DNA of 64,000 nucleotides from Pseudomonas sp. P818 (GTDB lineage: Bacteria > Pseudomonadota > Gammaproteobacteria > Pseudomonadales > Pseudomonadaceae), in NCBI RefSeq assembly GCF_000418555.1, contig NZ_ATKM01000019.1:1-64000 (forward strand), written 5' to 3'. The notes beneath the pieces were generated by a model. That model saw only the letters and a program-made list of their open reading frames with translations, made no database searches and was not told the origin of the DNA. Shown piece by piece: positions 51,142 to 59,459 of this stretch. Within the stretch, counting starts at the first letter, position 1. Each line of letters starts with the position of its first letter. The position numbers and the translations under genes were made by a program.

Positions 51142-51173
51142 AGCCGAGGCCGGATAGACTCAGCCTCGGCTGC
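51142..51173. terminator. Bidirectional hairpin between convergent genes
   Basis: CAGCCGAGGC and GCCTCGGCTG form a 10-bp stem with a 12-nt loop. It lies between the convergent ends at 51092 and 51202. There is no strong T-run on either side. Confidence 0.55.
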
Positions 51174-51201
51174 ATTCCCGCCAGGGCGGCAATGGTGGCT
51201 G

Positions 51202-52677
51202 TCAGCGCTTCTTGCTCCCCATCAACGACCCCATCAGCCCACGCACCAGTTGCCGGCCAAGCTGGTTGGCGGCCTGACGCAAGGCGCTTTTCATCGCGCC
51301 GCCGAGCAACTCGCCCGCCATCTGCCCCAAGCCCTGTTCCTGTGCAGCGGCCTTGGTCTTAGGCGCAGAGGCTTCGGCAGACGCCTGAGCGGCACGGGCG
51401 GTGAGCAGCTCGTAGGCCGACTCGCGGTCGACGGGCTTGTCGTAGCGCCCCGCGAGGGATGACTGACGTACCAGCAGCGCACGCTCGGACTCATTCAGCG
51501 GGCCGATACGAGACTGCGGCGGTGCGATGGCCACCCGCTGAACCATTGCCGGCGTGCCCTTCTCTTCCAGGGTGCCGACCAACGCCTCACCTATGCCCAA
51601 CTCCGTGAGCACGCTCAAGGTGTTGAACGCAGGATTGGGGCGAAATCCGTCGGCCACGGCACGCAGGGCCTTTTGCTCCTTGGCCGTGAACGCGCGCAGG
51701 CCATGCTGGATGCGCAACCCCAGCTGGGCCAGCACATCGTCCGGCAAATCGCCTGGCGACTGGGTGACGAAATACACCCCGACGCCCTTGGAGCGAATCA
51801 ACCGCACCACTTGTTCCAGACGCTCCTGCAGCGCCTTGGGCGTGCCCTGAAAAAGCAGGTGAGCCTCATCGAAAAACAGCGCCAGTACCGGTTTGTCGGC
51901 GTCGCCACGCTCCGGCAATTGCTCGAACAGCTCGGCCAGCAGCCATAGCAGAAAGGTCGCGTAGACCTTGGGCGCCTCATGTACCAGGCGCGTGGCGTCG
52001 AGCAGATGCACGCGCCCACGGCCGTCGCGGTCGGGGTGCAACAGGTCTTCGAGCTGCAATGCCGGCTCGCCGAACAGCGCTTCGGCGCCCTGCTGCTCCA
52101 GACCTGCCAGACGGCGCAGCAGCGCCTGAGCAGAGCTGCTGGTGAACAGCGCAGCATCTTCCCCAAGCACCTGTGGATTGTCCTTGAGATGGCCGAGCAA
52201 CGCTTTCAGATCCTTCAGATCGAGCAGCAGCAAACCTTCGCGGTCCGCCACCTTGAACGCTGCATAAAGCGCTGCCTGCTGACTGTCGGTCAGTTCGAGC
52301 AGCGCGCCGAGCAACAACGGCCCCATCTCGCTGAGCGTGGTGCGCAAAGGGTGTCCGCTGCGGCCATGCACGTCCCACAGGGTCACCGGATAAGCCTGCG
52401 GTTGGTGGTTGAGCCAGGGCATGCTGGCGATGCGTTCGGCGATCTTGCCCTGCGGCGCACCGGCAGCTCCGAGGCCGCACAGATCGCCTTTGACATCGGC
52501 AGCGAACACCGCCACTCCGGCATCGCTGAAGGTCTCGATCAAACGTTGCAGGGTTACCGTCTTGCCGGTACCCGTGGCGCCGGCAATGAGACCGTGACGA
52601 TTGCCCAGACGCAAAGGCTGACCCACTGCTTGCCCATCACTGCCAGCACCCAATACGAATTGCGAATTCAAAGGCAT
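51202..52677 (-). CDS. HerA-like ATPase (DUF853 family)
   Basis: This 491-residue P-loop ATPase has Walker A LIAGATGTGKTVTLQRLIE near residue 30, Walker B VLALFFDEAHLLF, and the sensor-like YFVTQSPGDLPDDVLAQLG. The C-terminus is Ala/Gln-rich with SALRQAANQLGRQL. It is a common core protein of Pseudomonas with unclear role, related to HerA/FtsK translocases. ATG 52677 begins MPLNSQFVLGAG; ATG 52698 in the same frame is an alternative. Confidence 0.85.
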   Translation of the reverse strand: MPLNSQFVLGAGSDGQAVGQPLRLGNRHGLIAGATGTGKTVTLQRLIETFSDAGVAVFAADVKGDLCGLGAAGAPQGKIAERIASMPWLNHQPQAYPVTLWDVHGRSGHPLRTTLSEMGPLLLGALLELTDSQQAALYAAFKVADREGLLLLDLKDLKALLGHLKDNPQVLGEDAALFTSSSAQALLRRLAGLEQQGAEALFGEPALQLEDLLHPDRDGRGRVHLLDATRLVHEAPKVYATFLLWLLAELFEQLPERGDADKPVLALFFDEAHLLFQGTPKALQERLEQVVRLIRSKGVGVYFVTQSPGDLPDDVLAQLGLRIQHGLRAFTAKEQKALRAVADGFRPNPAFNTLSVLTELGIGEALVGTLEEKGTPAMVQRVAIAPPQSRIGPLNESERALLVRQSSLAGRYDKPVDRESAYELLTARAAQASAEASAPKTKAAAQEQGLGQMAGELLGGAMKSALRQAANQLGRQLVRGLMGSLMGSKKR

Positions 52678-52872
52678 CTTGCCGTCCCCCGGAGCCATGA
52701 GCAGCCGCGCAAGTAACGTCAAGCGCAGCCGTGGAACACAAGACTGGTTGCACAGCCAGGCCGACGCAAGATCATCGGAGCAAAAACCTGCAATCTCATT
52801 GATCACGGCAGGCCCAGCGCTTCATGTGCTGCTGGACATGACGAAGGGCGCCGCAGCGCCCCTCTGGTTTTG

Positions 52873-53049
52873 TCATTGCTGCTCGGGTTCCGGCCCCTGC
52901 TGCTCCTGCAACTGTCGCCATAGCTCAGCGGCCTCGGCGAACTCGGTGCCGTCCTCGTCGCTGAGCGCATCGGGGTCGTAACGCCGCACGCAGCCTTCAC
53001 CCAATGTCGGCGGCGCCTTGGAGGTGGCCTTTTCCAGCGGATCGCTCAT
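52873..53049 (-). CDS. Small acidic protein upstream of the HerA-like gene
   Basis: This 58-residue protein begins MSDPLEKATSKAPPTLGEG, continues CVRRYDPDALSDEDGTEFAE and ends in a Glu/Gln-rich helix (LWRQLQEQQGPEPEQQ). It lies 10 nt after the CBS protein gene on the same strand, so it is probably co-transcribed with it. The product is unknown. Confidence 0.65.
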   Translation of the reverse strand: MSDPLEKATSKAPPTLGEGCVRRYDPDALSDEDGTEFAEAAELWRQLQEQQGPEPEQQ

Positions 53050-53059
53050 GTTGCTGCCC

Positions 53060-53485
53060 TCAACCGACGCTCAATTCGCCCTGCTCGTGCTGGGCGAACT
53101 CCTTGACCGCGCGCAGCACGTCGCAACGGCTGATCTGCCCGACCAGACGACCGTTCTCGATCACCGGCAGGCGCCGCCGTCGGCCACGCAGAAAGCGCTC
53201 CGACAGTTCGATGATGTCGGCCTCCGGCGTGACCGTCTCCACCGCAGTGGTCATGTAGGTACTGACGGTGCCGCCAACCGCTTCGTAGTAAGCCCCGGAG
53301 AGGATGCCACGCAAGCAGTCGCCCTCCGACAGCAGGCCGATCAGGTGGCCCTGGGAGTCGACCACCGGAGCACCGGAAATCCGGTGTTCGAGCAGCCGAT
53401 TGATGGCGGTGAACAGATCGGTATCCGATCTGAAGGTCACCAGATGGCGAGTCATGTAATCGCGCACCTTGATGGACTTGAGCAT
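53060..53485 (-). CDS. CBS-domain-pair protein
   Basis: This 141-residue protein consists of two CBS domains (VRDYMTRHLVTFRSDTDLFTAI, ISGAPVVDSQGHLIGLLSEGD, then LPVIENGRLVGQISRCDVLRAV). Such proteins bind adenine nucleotides and usually act as energy sensors for a partner. ATG 53485 (MLKSIKVRDYM) has AGGAGA about 7 nt upstream. It lies 45 nt after purU and before the small acidic gene. Confidence 0.87.
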   Translation of the reverse strand: MLKSIKVRDYMTRHLVTFRSDTDLFTAINRLLEHRISGAPVVDSQGHLIGLLSEGDCLRGILSGAYYEAVGGTVSTYMTTAVETVTPEADIIELSERFLRGRRRRLPVIENGRLVGQISRCDVLRAVKEFAQHEQGELSVG

Positions 53486-53530
53486 GGCCGTTCTCCTCTG
53501 ACGTACATCGAGCCGGCCCATGCAGCAAGA

Positions 53531-54382
53531 TCAGTCGAACACCACCGTCTTGTTGTCGTGCACCAGCACTCGGTCTTCCAAGTGATAGCGTAGCCCACGC
53601 GCCAGAACCATCTTCTCCACGTCCTTGCCCAGGCGCACCATTTCCTCGATATCGTCGCGATGCGTAACGCGAACTACATCCTGTTCGATGATCGGACCGG
53701 CATCCAGTTCTTCGGTTACGTAATGAGATGTTGCACCGATGAGTTTCACGCCACGCAGCGAAGCCTGATGGTAGGGCTTGGCCCCCACGAAGGACGGCAG
53801 GAAGCTGTGATGGATATTGATCACGCGCTGGGCGAATTCGGCGCAAAGCGCTGGCGGCAGAATCTGCATGTAACGCGCCAGCACGATGACGTCGGCGCGA
53901 TGTTCCTTGACCAGGCGCTCCACCTCGGCGAACGCCGGGGCCTTGTCCGCAGGATCGACCGGCACGTGGAAGTACGGAATGCCGTGCCATTCGACCATGC
54001 TGCGCAGGTCATCATGGTTGGCGATCACGCAGGGAATCTCGCAATCGAGTTCATTGCTGTGCCAGCGGTGCAGCAGATCGGCCAGGCAGTGCGACTCGCG
54101 GCTGGCCATCAGCACCACGCGCTTTTTCTGCGCCGAATCGGTGATACGCCACTCCATGGAGAACTCGCGGGCGATGGGGGAAAACGCCTGCTTGAAACCA
54201 TCCAGATCGAACGGCAGGGAGTCGGCACGAATTTCGTGACGCATGAAGAACCAGCCGGTCTGCGTATCGGAGTGATGACTGGCTTCGGTAATCCAGCCGT
54301 TATAGGTGGCGAGAAAATTACTGACTTTGGCAACGATGCCGACGCGGTCAGGGCAGGAAATGACCAATCTGAAGGTGCGCAT
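53531..54382 (-). CDS. purU: Formyltetrahydrofolate deformylase (second copy)
   Basis: This 283-residue PurU has an N-terminal ACT domain and a formyltransferase fold with INIHHSFLPSFVGAKPYHQA and TEELDAGPIIEQD. It is full length and distinct in sequence from the copy at 29301-30167. Its neighbours are housekeeping genes (CBS protein, mvaT), so it is probably the general copy balancing C1-folate pools. Confidence 0.92.
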   Translation of the reverse strand: MRTFRLVISCPDRVGIVAKVSNFLATYNGWITEASHHSDTQTGWFFMRHEIRADSLPFDLDGFKQAFSPIAREFSMEWRITDSAQKKRVVLMASRESHCLADLLHRWHSNELDCEIPCVIANHDDLRSMVEWHGIPYFHVPVDPADKAPAFAEVERLVKEHRADVIVLARYMQILPPALCAEFAQRVINIHHSFLPSFVGAKPYHQASLRGVKLIGATSHYVTEELDAGPIIEQDVVRVTHRDDIEEMVRLGKDVEKMVLARGLRYHLEDRVLVHDNKTVVFD

Positions 54383-54679
54383 AACTAAGATTCCAATGGC
54401 GGCGCATAAAGCCTGCCATTCTAACGATAAGCCGGCAAAACTGCAGCAGGGCGCAGCCGCACGGGCTCGGGCTAGAGCGCCCCAAAAATGCGCGACTGTA
54501 GCGCACCGAAAACTTCCCGGAATGTTTGCAATAGCCGATTTAATTCACCGCTGACAGACACAAAGGGTTGCATTGCGCGGCGGTAATTTTATGAAGCACT
54601 GTTTACTTGCTATTAGCGCCTGACTATTATTGGTTCACTGTTGACTACCACAGACTTATTCACGCCAAGGTAAATGCCC
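54383..54679. other. Divergent purU-mvaT intergenic region
   Basis: About 300 nt with no gene. The 3' half is AT-rich and contains the promoter of mvaT. Confidence 0.5.
54602..54630 (+). promoter_or_regulatory. Sigma-70 promoter of mvaT
   Basis: TTTACT, 17-nt spacer, TATTAT: four of six and five of six matches to the -35 and -10 consensus. It lies about 50 nt before the mvaT start. Confidence 0.5.
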
Positions 54680-55054
54680 ATGTCGCTGATCAATGAATAC
54701 CGCGCTACAGAAGAAGCCATCAAAGAACTGCAAGAGCGCCTGAAGAACCTGTCGCAAGACGACAAACTGAAAAAAGAACTGGAGTTCGAAGGCAAGCTGC
54801 GCACCCTGATGGGCGAATACCAGAAGTCGCTGCGCGACATCATTGCTCTGCTCGACCCTGAAGCCAAGACTGGCAAAGGCGCCCGCGCCGCCAAACCTGC
54901 CGCTACCAAGCGTGCACGCAAGGTCAAGCAATACAAGAACCCGCACAGCGGTGAAGTGATCGAAACCAAGGGCGGCAACCACAAGACGCTGAAAGAATGG
55001 AAAGCCAAGTGGGGCGCCGACGTCGTAGAGGGTTGGGCCACTCTGCTGGGCTAA
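54680..55054 (+). CDS. mvaT: MvaT-family H-NS-like xenogeneic silencer
   Basis: This 124-residue protein starts MSLINEYRATEEAIKELQER, with an N-terminal coiled-coil oligomerisation region. It ends with the AT-hook-like DNA-binding part (HSGEVIETKGGNHKTLKEWK). It silences AT-rich and horizontally acquired DNA and is specific to Pseudomonas. ATG 54680 has AAGG 9 nt upstream; ATG 54674 in frame would add two residues. The length equals known MvaT proteins. TurA/MvaV paralogues are an alternative name. Confidence 0.92.
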   Translation: MSLINEYRATEEAIKELQERLKNLSQDDKLKKELEFEGKLRTLMGEYQKSLRDIIALLDPEAKTGKGARAAKPAATKRARKVKQYKNPHSGEVIETKGGNHKTLKEWKAKWGADVVEGWATLLG

Positions 55055-55071
55055 CACCTGAGCGATACCGC

Positions 55072-55098
55072 AAAACGCCAGCCATGCTGGCGTTTTTT
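55072..55098 (+). terminator. Rho-independent terminator of mvaT
   Basis: AAAACGCCAGC, CAT, GCTGGCGTTTTTT: a stable stem followed by a T-run, 18 nt after the stop. Confidence 0.9.
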
Positions 55099-55291
55099 AT
55101 TGCTCAGCTTTCTGAGTCTTGCGCCAAGCAGCTTTGGGCAATTCCTTGCGCTGAGTATGGGCGCTCAATAACGGCCCACCGGATGCTGCAATAAGCTGAG
55201 CCGACAAAAAGTTCCCGCTCCCGACAGTTTTCTTACAAATAACTGACGAACGCGATAAGGCCGCCCGCCTGGTGCAAGGCATCAGCCCCGG

Positions 55292-56725
55292 TCAATTCAC
55301 GGCAAAACGTGCCTGCAGTTCATCTGCATAGGCCTGCCACTGCTGCAGAAGTTGCAATTGCGGCGCACTGCAATCAGCGCGCAATTGCTCCAGCGCTGCG
55401 CGAAATTGCCCAAGCGTATTAGGGGCACCGAACTGCGGATCGCTCAGCCGCTGCCGACAGAACTCCATCCAGCGCTGACGTTCGCCAGGCGACAAACTGT
55501 CAGGAAAGTTGCGTGCACGATAACGAAACAACAACTCCGGTAGTCGCGCATCATCGAAAGGCCATTTGTCGTTGGCCAATGCCTGAGGTTGGGCGCTACG
55601 CACCTGCTCGCACAAACGTCGATCACGATCACCGATAAAGCCGTCGTAGAGCTGTTGCTCTGGGTCGCTGCTACCCTCGAAGGATTCTTCGCGGTAGACG
55701 GCAGGAAGCTTGTCCTGCCAAAGCGCCTGCGCATTCTTCAGCATCTCGACATTACGCTCGCAGATCGACCAGTCCAGCTGCAGGCGCTGCCGATCCGTTT
55801 CGCGCAGCACCGACAACGGCGCCACCACCGGACAGCGATTGATATGCAGCAACTTCAACGGCACCGGCAGCTCTCCCTCGGCGAGTTCCTCACGGCGCGT
55901 GTAGAGACGGCTGCGCAGGGTATCGGCGTCCAGCTCCAGCAAGGGCGAGGGATCGGCCTGCAGGTCGCAGACGATCAGCGCGTTACGGTTGCGCGGGTGC
56001 CATGCCAGCGGCAGCACGGGCGCCAGGTAGTGGCGCGCCGCGGAGAAGCGCCCGGAAACGTGCAGCACAGGCTGCAACAGGCGAATCTGATCCATGACCC
56101 GCTGCTTGCTGCGCAGCTGATAGAGAAAGTCGTAGAGCCGTGGCTGTCGCTCGCGCAGCAGGCGTGCCAGGCCGATGGTCGCGCGCACGTCGGACAGCGC
56201 ATCGTGCGCCTGGCCGTGATCGATGCCGTTGGCCTGGGTCAGCCGCTCCAGTTTGAGCGAGACGCGCCCGTCGTCTTCGGGCCACTCGATGCCCTCGGGC
56301 CGCAGCGCGTAGGCGGTACGCACCAGATCGATGAGGTCCCAGCGACTGTTACCGCCCTGCCATTCGCGCGCATAGGGGTCGAAAAAGTTGCGATAGAGGC
56401 TGTAACGCGTCACCTCGTCATCGAAACGCAGGCTGTTGTAGCCGGCGCCGCAGGTACCGGGCGTCGACAGCGCGGCATGCACGCGGGTGATGAACTCGCC
56501 CTCGTCCAGGCCCAGCTGCTGCAGGCGCTGCGGATCGATGCCGGTCACCAGGCAGGCAGCCGGGTGCGGCAGAATATCGTCGCTAGGCCGGCAATAGATG
56601 TTCAGCGGCTCGCCGATTTCGTTCAGCGCTTCGTCGGTACGGATGCCCGCCACCTGCAACGGACGATCGCAACGCGGATTGATACCGGTGGTCTCGTAGT
56701 CGTACCAGAAGATGCTGGAAGTCAT
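55292..56725 (-). CDS. sbcB: Exodeoxyribonuclease I
   Basis: This 477-residue 3'-5' single-strand DNA exonuclease has the DEDDh site: Asp and Glu in FWYDYETTGINPRCDR, Asp in YNSLRFDDEVTRYSLYRNFFDPYAREW, and His/Asp in DHGQAHDALSDVRATIGLA. The SH3-like and helical C-terminal parts follow. ATG 56725 (MTSSIFWYDYETTG) is the usual start. It functions in mismatch repair and recombination. Confidence 0.92.
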   Translation of the reverse strand: MTSSIFWYDYETTGINPRCDRPLQVAGIRTDEALNEIGEPLNIYCRPSDDILPHPAACLVTGIDPQRLQQLGLDEGEFITRVHAALSTPGTCGAGYNSLRFDDEVTRYSLYRNFFDPYAREWQGGNSRWDLIDLVRTAYALRPEGIEWPEDDGRVSLKLERLTQANGIDHGQAHDALSDVRATIGLARLLRERQPRLYDFLYQLRSKQRVMDQIRLLQPVLHVSGRFSAARHYLAPVLPLAWHPRNRNALIVCDLQADPSPLLELDADTLRSRLYTRREELAEGELPVPLKLLHINRCPVVAPLSVLRETDRQRLQLDWSICERNVEMLKNAQALWQDKLPAVYREESFEGSSDPEQQLYDGFIGDRDRRLCEQVRSAQPQALANDKWPFDDARLPELLFRYRARNFPDSLSPGERQRWMEFCRQRLSDPQFGAPNTLGQFRAALEQLRADCSAPQLQLLQQWQAYADELQARFAVN

Positions 56726-56908
56726 TGGCAGCTGCGTCCCCAAGGCAAAATTGCCCGCAGTCTATCATTCACCTCCGGGCTCGCCGCCTTCGGCAAAAGC
56801 ATGAACCAGCGCACAGCCGCGGCATGAGCGGACGCAACGCCCTTGTTAGAAAAATGCTGTAACCATTAGCATTGGCACTTCCCTCCCACTCTGTACAAGG
56901 ACGCAATC

Positions 56909-57667
56909 ATGAGTGACGCGATCACGCCCAATCCCTACGCGGCCCCCACCAGCGATCTGCAGCAATCCTCTCAGGGCCAGGCTCCGAGCATCGAAGAAGC
57001 TCTGGCACGTGGTTATGACTTCAGCATCGGTGAACTGCTGAGCGAGTCCTGGAGCAAGGTCAAGGGCACCAAAGGCATCATCATCGGTGGTTTCCTGGTG
57101 TTCTACGTAGTGCTGCTGGCTGCCACCTTCATCCTCGGCGGCGTGGTGGGCATCTTCGGCGCACTGAGCGACAGCATCGCCCTGGTGTTCATCGGCGAAA
57201 TCCTGATTTCGCTGCTGGCCTCGGCCCTGGCCTACCCCTTCATGGCCGGCATCAACATGGTCGGCATTCGCCGTGCCGCCGACCAGCCGCTGAGCTTCAA
57301 CGAGATCTTCAGCCACTTCGGCCGCACCGTACCGCTGATCATCACCGCCGTGGTGATGATGCTGCTGATCTACCTCGGCATGATCCTGCTGCTGATCCCC
57401 GGCATCTACCTGGGCGTCGCCTATCTGCTGGCCGTGCCGCTGGTGGTCGAGCGCGGTCTGTCGCCCTGGCAGGCGCTGGAAGCCTCGCGCAAGGCCATCA
57501 CCCAACACTGGTTCAAGGTCTTCGGCCTGTTCATCGTGCTCGGCCTGATCGTCATCGTCAGCGCCATCCCGCTGGGTATCGGTCTGGTGTGGACCATTCC
57601 GCTGATGGTCGTGGCCATGGGCGTGCTGTATCGCACCATCTTTGGCGTGCTGCCGGCCGCTCAATAA
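56909..57667 (+). CDS. Multi-pass membrane protein of unknown function
   Basis: This 252-residue protein has a ~35-residue Pro/Ser/Gln-rich cytosolic N-terminus (NPYAAPTSDLQQ) and about six hydrophobic segments. It contains YLLAVPLVVERGLSPWQALEASRKA, a motif of DUF975/BPSS1780-like and glycerophosphodiesterase-membrane-domain proteins. It lies upstream of the RDD operon but is separated from it by a hairpin. The function is unknown. Confidence 0.75.
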   Translation: MSDAITPNPYAAPTSDLQQSSQGQAPSIEEALARGYDFSIGELLSESWSKVKGTKGIIIGGFLVFYVVLLAATFILGGVVGIFGALSDSIALVFIGEILISLLASALAYPFMAGINMVGIRRAADQPLSFNEIFSHFGRTVPLIITAVVMMLLIYLGMILLLIPGIYLGVAYLLAVPLVVERGLSPWQALEASRKAITQHWFKVFGLFIVLGLIVIVSAIPLGIGLVWTIPLMVVAMGVLYRTIFGVLPAAQ

Positions 57668-57679
57668 ACCGACGTCATT

Positions 57680-57699
57680 CGGGCCAGCTCGCTGGCCCG
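57680..57699 (+). terminator. Hairpin after the membrane protein gene
   Basis: CGGGCCAG, CTCG, CTGGCCCG: a perfect 8-bp stem 12 nt after the stop, followed by GTTGCGTTCGT. It lies before the RDD gene. Confidence 0.55.
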
Positions 57700-57756
57700 G
57701 TTGCGTTCGTGGCCCGCTGCTCGCTAGCATCGGGCTTTCCTTGATGCAGTCCGCCG

Positions 57757-58482
57757 ATGCCTTCACGCTCAAGCGCCAGCCTTCCGTACACCCAGCCGCC
57801 CCTGGATACCCGCTATCAGGTCGAAACGCCGGAAGGCATCGATCTGCATCTGCGACCGGCCGGGCTGGTACCTCGCGCCCTGGCGTTCGCCATCGACCTG
57901 GTCATTCGCGGTCTGATTCTCGCCCTGATGTTCATCGTCCTCGGCCTGCTCGGCCAGTTCGGCATGGGTCTGGGCACCATCCTGCTGTTTCTCGTGACCT
58001 GGTGGTACATGGTGCTGTTCGAAGTGCTCAACCAGGGTCGCTCCCCCGGCAAGCAGATGCTCGGCCTGCGCGTGGTGCACGATGACGGCACGCCCATCGG
58101 CTGGGCTGCCTCGCTGACGCGCAATCTGCTGCGCTTCGTCGATATCCTGCCGTTCGGCTATACCCTGGGCATCATCAGTTGCCTGAACCATCCGGCGTTC
58201 AAGCGTCTCGGCGATATCGCCGCCGGCACGCTGGTGGTCTATCGCGACGCGCCGCTGAGCAAACCGCAGCTGGCCGACGCCGAACCACTACCCGCCCCCT
58301 TTCCGCTCAGCCTCGGCGAGCAGCGCGCCATCCTCGGTTTCGCCGAACGCGGCAGCCAGTTGTCCGCAGCCCGCAGAGCGGAACTGGCGGCGCTGCTGGC
58401 CGAACCGCTGCAGGTGCCTGCCGAGCAGGCCGAACCGCGCCTCAATGGCATCGCCCGTGGCCTGCTGGGGAATGCCCCGTGA
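57757..58482 (+). CDS. RDD-family membrane protein
   Basis: This 241-residue protein has the RDD domain (LVPRALAFAIDLVIRGLILALMF, then NQGRSPGKQMLGLRVVHDDG and SLTRNLLRFVDILP), about three membrane segments, and a cytosolic tail. It is the first gene of a tight cluster with SpoIIM-like, DUF4129, DUF4350, MoxR and DUF58 genes, all with overlapping ends. Confidence 0.85.
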   Translation: MPSRSSASLPYTQPPLDTRYQVETPEGIDLHLRPAGLVPRALAFAIDLVIRGLILALMFIVLGLLGQFGMGLGTILLFLVTWWYMVLFEVLNQGRSPGKQMLGLRVVHDDGTPIGWAASLTRNLLRFVDILPFGYTLGIISCLNHPAFKRLGDIAAGTLVVYRDAPLSKPQLADAEPLPAPFPLSLGEQRAILGFAERGSQLSAARRAELAALLAEPLQVPAEQAEPRLNGIARGLLGNAP

Positions 58483-59459
58483 AGCAGAGTCTGTTCGAAA
58501 GTCGCCATCAGCCGGACTGGGATGCCTTCAATAGCCAACTCGATGCACTCGAGCGCGGCAAGGCCGATGCGCAGACCTGCCAGAGCTTCGCCGCTCGCTA
58601 CCGCCAGCTCTGTCAGCATCTGGCCCTGGCCCAGGCCCGCGGTTACAGCAGCCACCTGATCGACCAGCTGCAGCAGCTGGCGATGCGTGGCCACCAGCAG
58701 TTCTACCGTCATCGCAGCCATCTCGGCGCGCAGATGATCCGCTTTCTGTTCGGCGGTTTTCCGCGCCTGGTACGTAGCGAATGGCGCAGCGTCTGCGTCG
58801 CCAGCCTGCTGTTCTTCGGCAGCCTGGCCCTGATGGGGCTGCTGACCTACCTCTATCCCGAACTGATCTTCAGCCTGGTCAGCCCCGATCAGGTCAGCGA
58901 AATGGAGCGTATGTACGATCCCGACGCGCGCCGCCTCGGCCGCTTCAGCGAACGAGGTTCCGGTGATGACTGGGTGATGTTCGGCTTCTACATCATGAAC
59001 AACATCGGCATCGCCTTTCAGACCTTCGCCAGCGGCCTGCTGCTGGGCCTTGGCAGCCTGTTCTTCCTGTTGTTCAACGGCCTGATGATCGGCGCCGTGG
59101 CGGGCCACCTGACGCGCATCGGCTACGGCGAGCCGTTCTGGTCATTCGTCATCGGCCATGGTGCCTTCGAGCTGACCGCCATCGCCCTGGCCGGCGCGGC
59201 AGGCTTCAAGCTCGGCTGGGCGCTGCTCGCCCCCGGCCGGCTGCCACGCGGCGAGGCCCTGCGCCTAGCAGCCGGCAAAGCGATCCAACTGGTCTGCGGG
59301 GTGATCCTGTTCCTGCTGCTGGCCGCCTTCATCGAAGCGTTCTGGTCATCCACCACCTTCGCCAGCCCGAACATCAAGTACATCGTCGGTGCCGGGCTCT
59401 GGGTGCTGGTACTGAGCTATCTGCTGTTGGCCGGGCGGAGGCAGCATGCGCCTGACTGA
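58479..59459 (+). CDS. SpoIIM-like (DUF95) membrane protein
   Basis: This 326-residue protein has a soluble helical N-terminus (~110 residues) followed by six or so membrane helices with SGLLLGLGSLFFLLFNGLMIGAV and WSFVIGHGAFELTAIALAGAAG, which mark the stage II sporulation protein M family. GTG 58479 overlaps the RDD stop (GTGA). In non-sporulating bacteria it belongs to MoxR-type clusters. Confidence 0.85.
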   Translation: MKQSLFESRHQPDWDAFNSQLDALERGKADAQTCQSFAARYRQLCQHLALAQARGYSSHLIDQLQQLAMRGHQQFYRHRSHLGAQMIRFLFGGFPRLVRSEWRSVCVASLLFFGSLALMGLLTYLYPELIFSLVSPDQVSEMERMYDPDARRLGRFSERGSGDDWVMFGFYIMNNIGIAFQTFASGLLLGLGSLFFLLFNGLMIGAVAGHLTRIGYGEPFWSFVIGHGAFELTAIALAGAAGFKLGWALLAPGRLPRGEALRLAAGKAIQLVCGVILFLLLAAFIEAFWSSTTFASPNIKYIVGAGLWVLVLSYLLLAGRRQHAPD

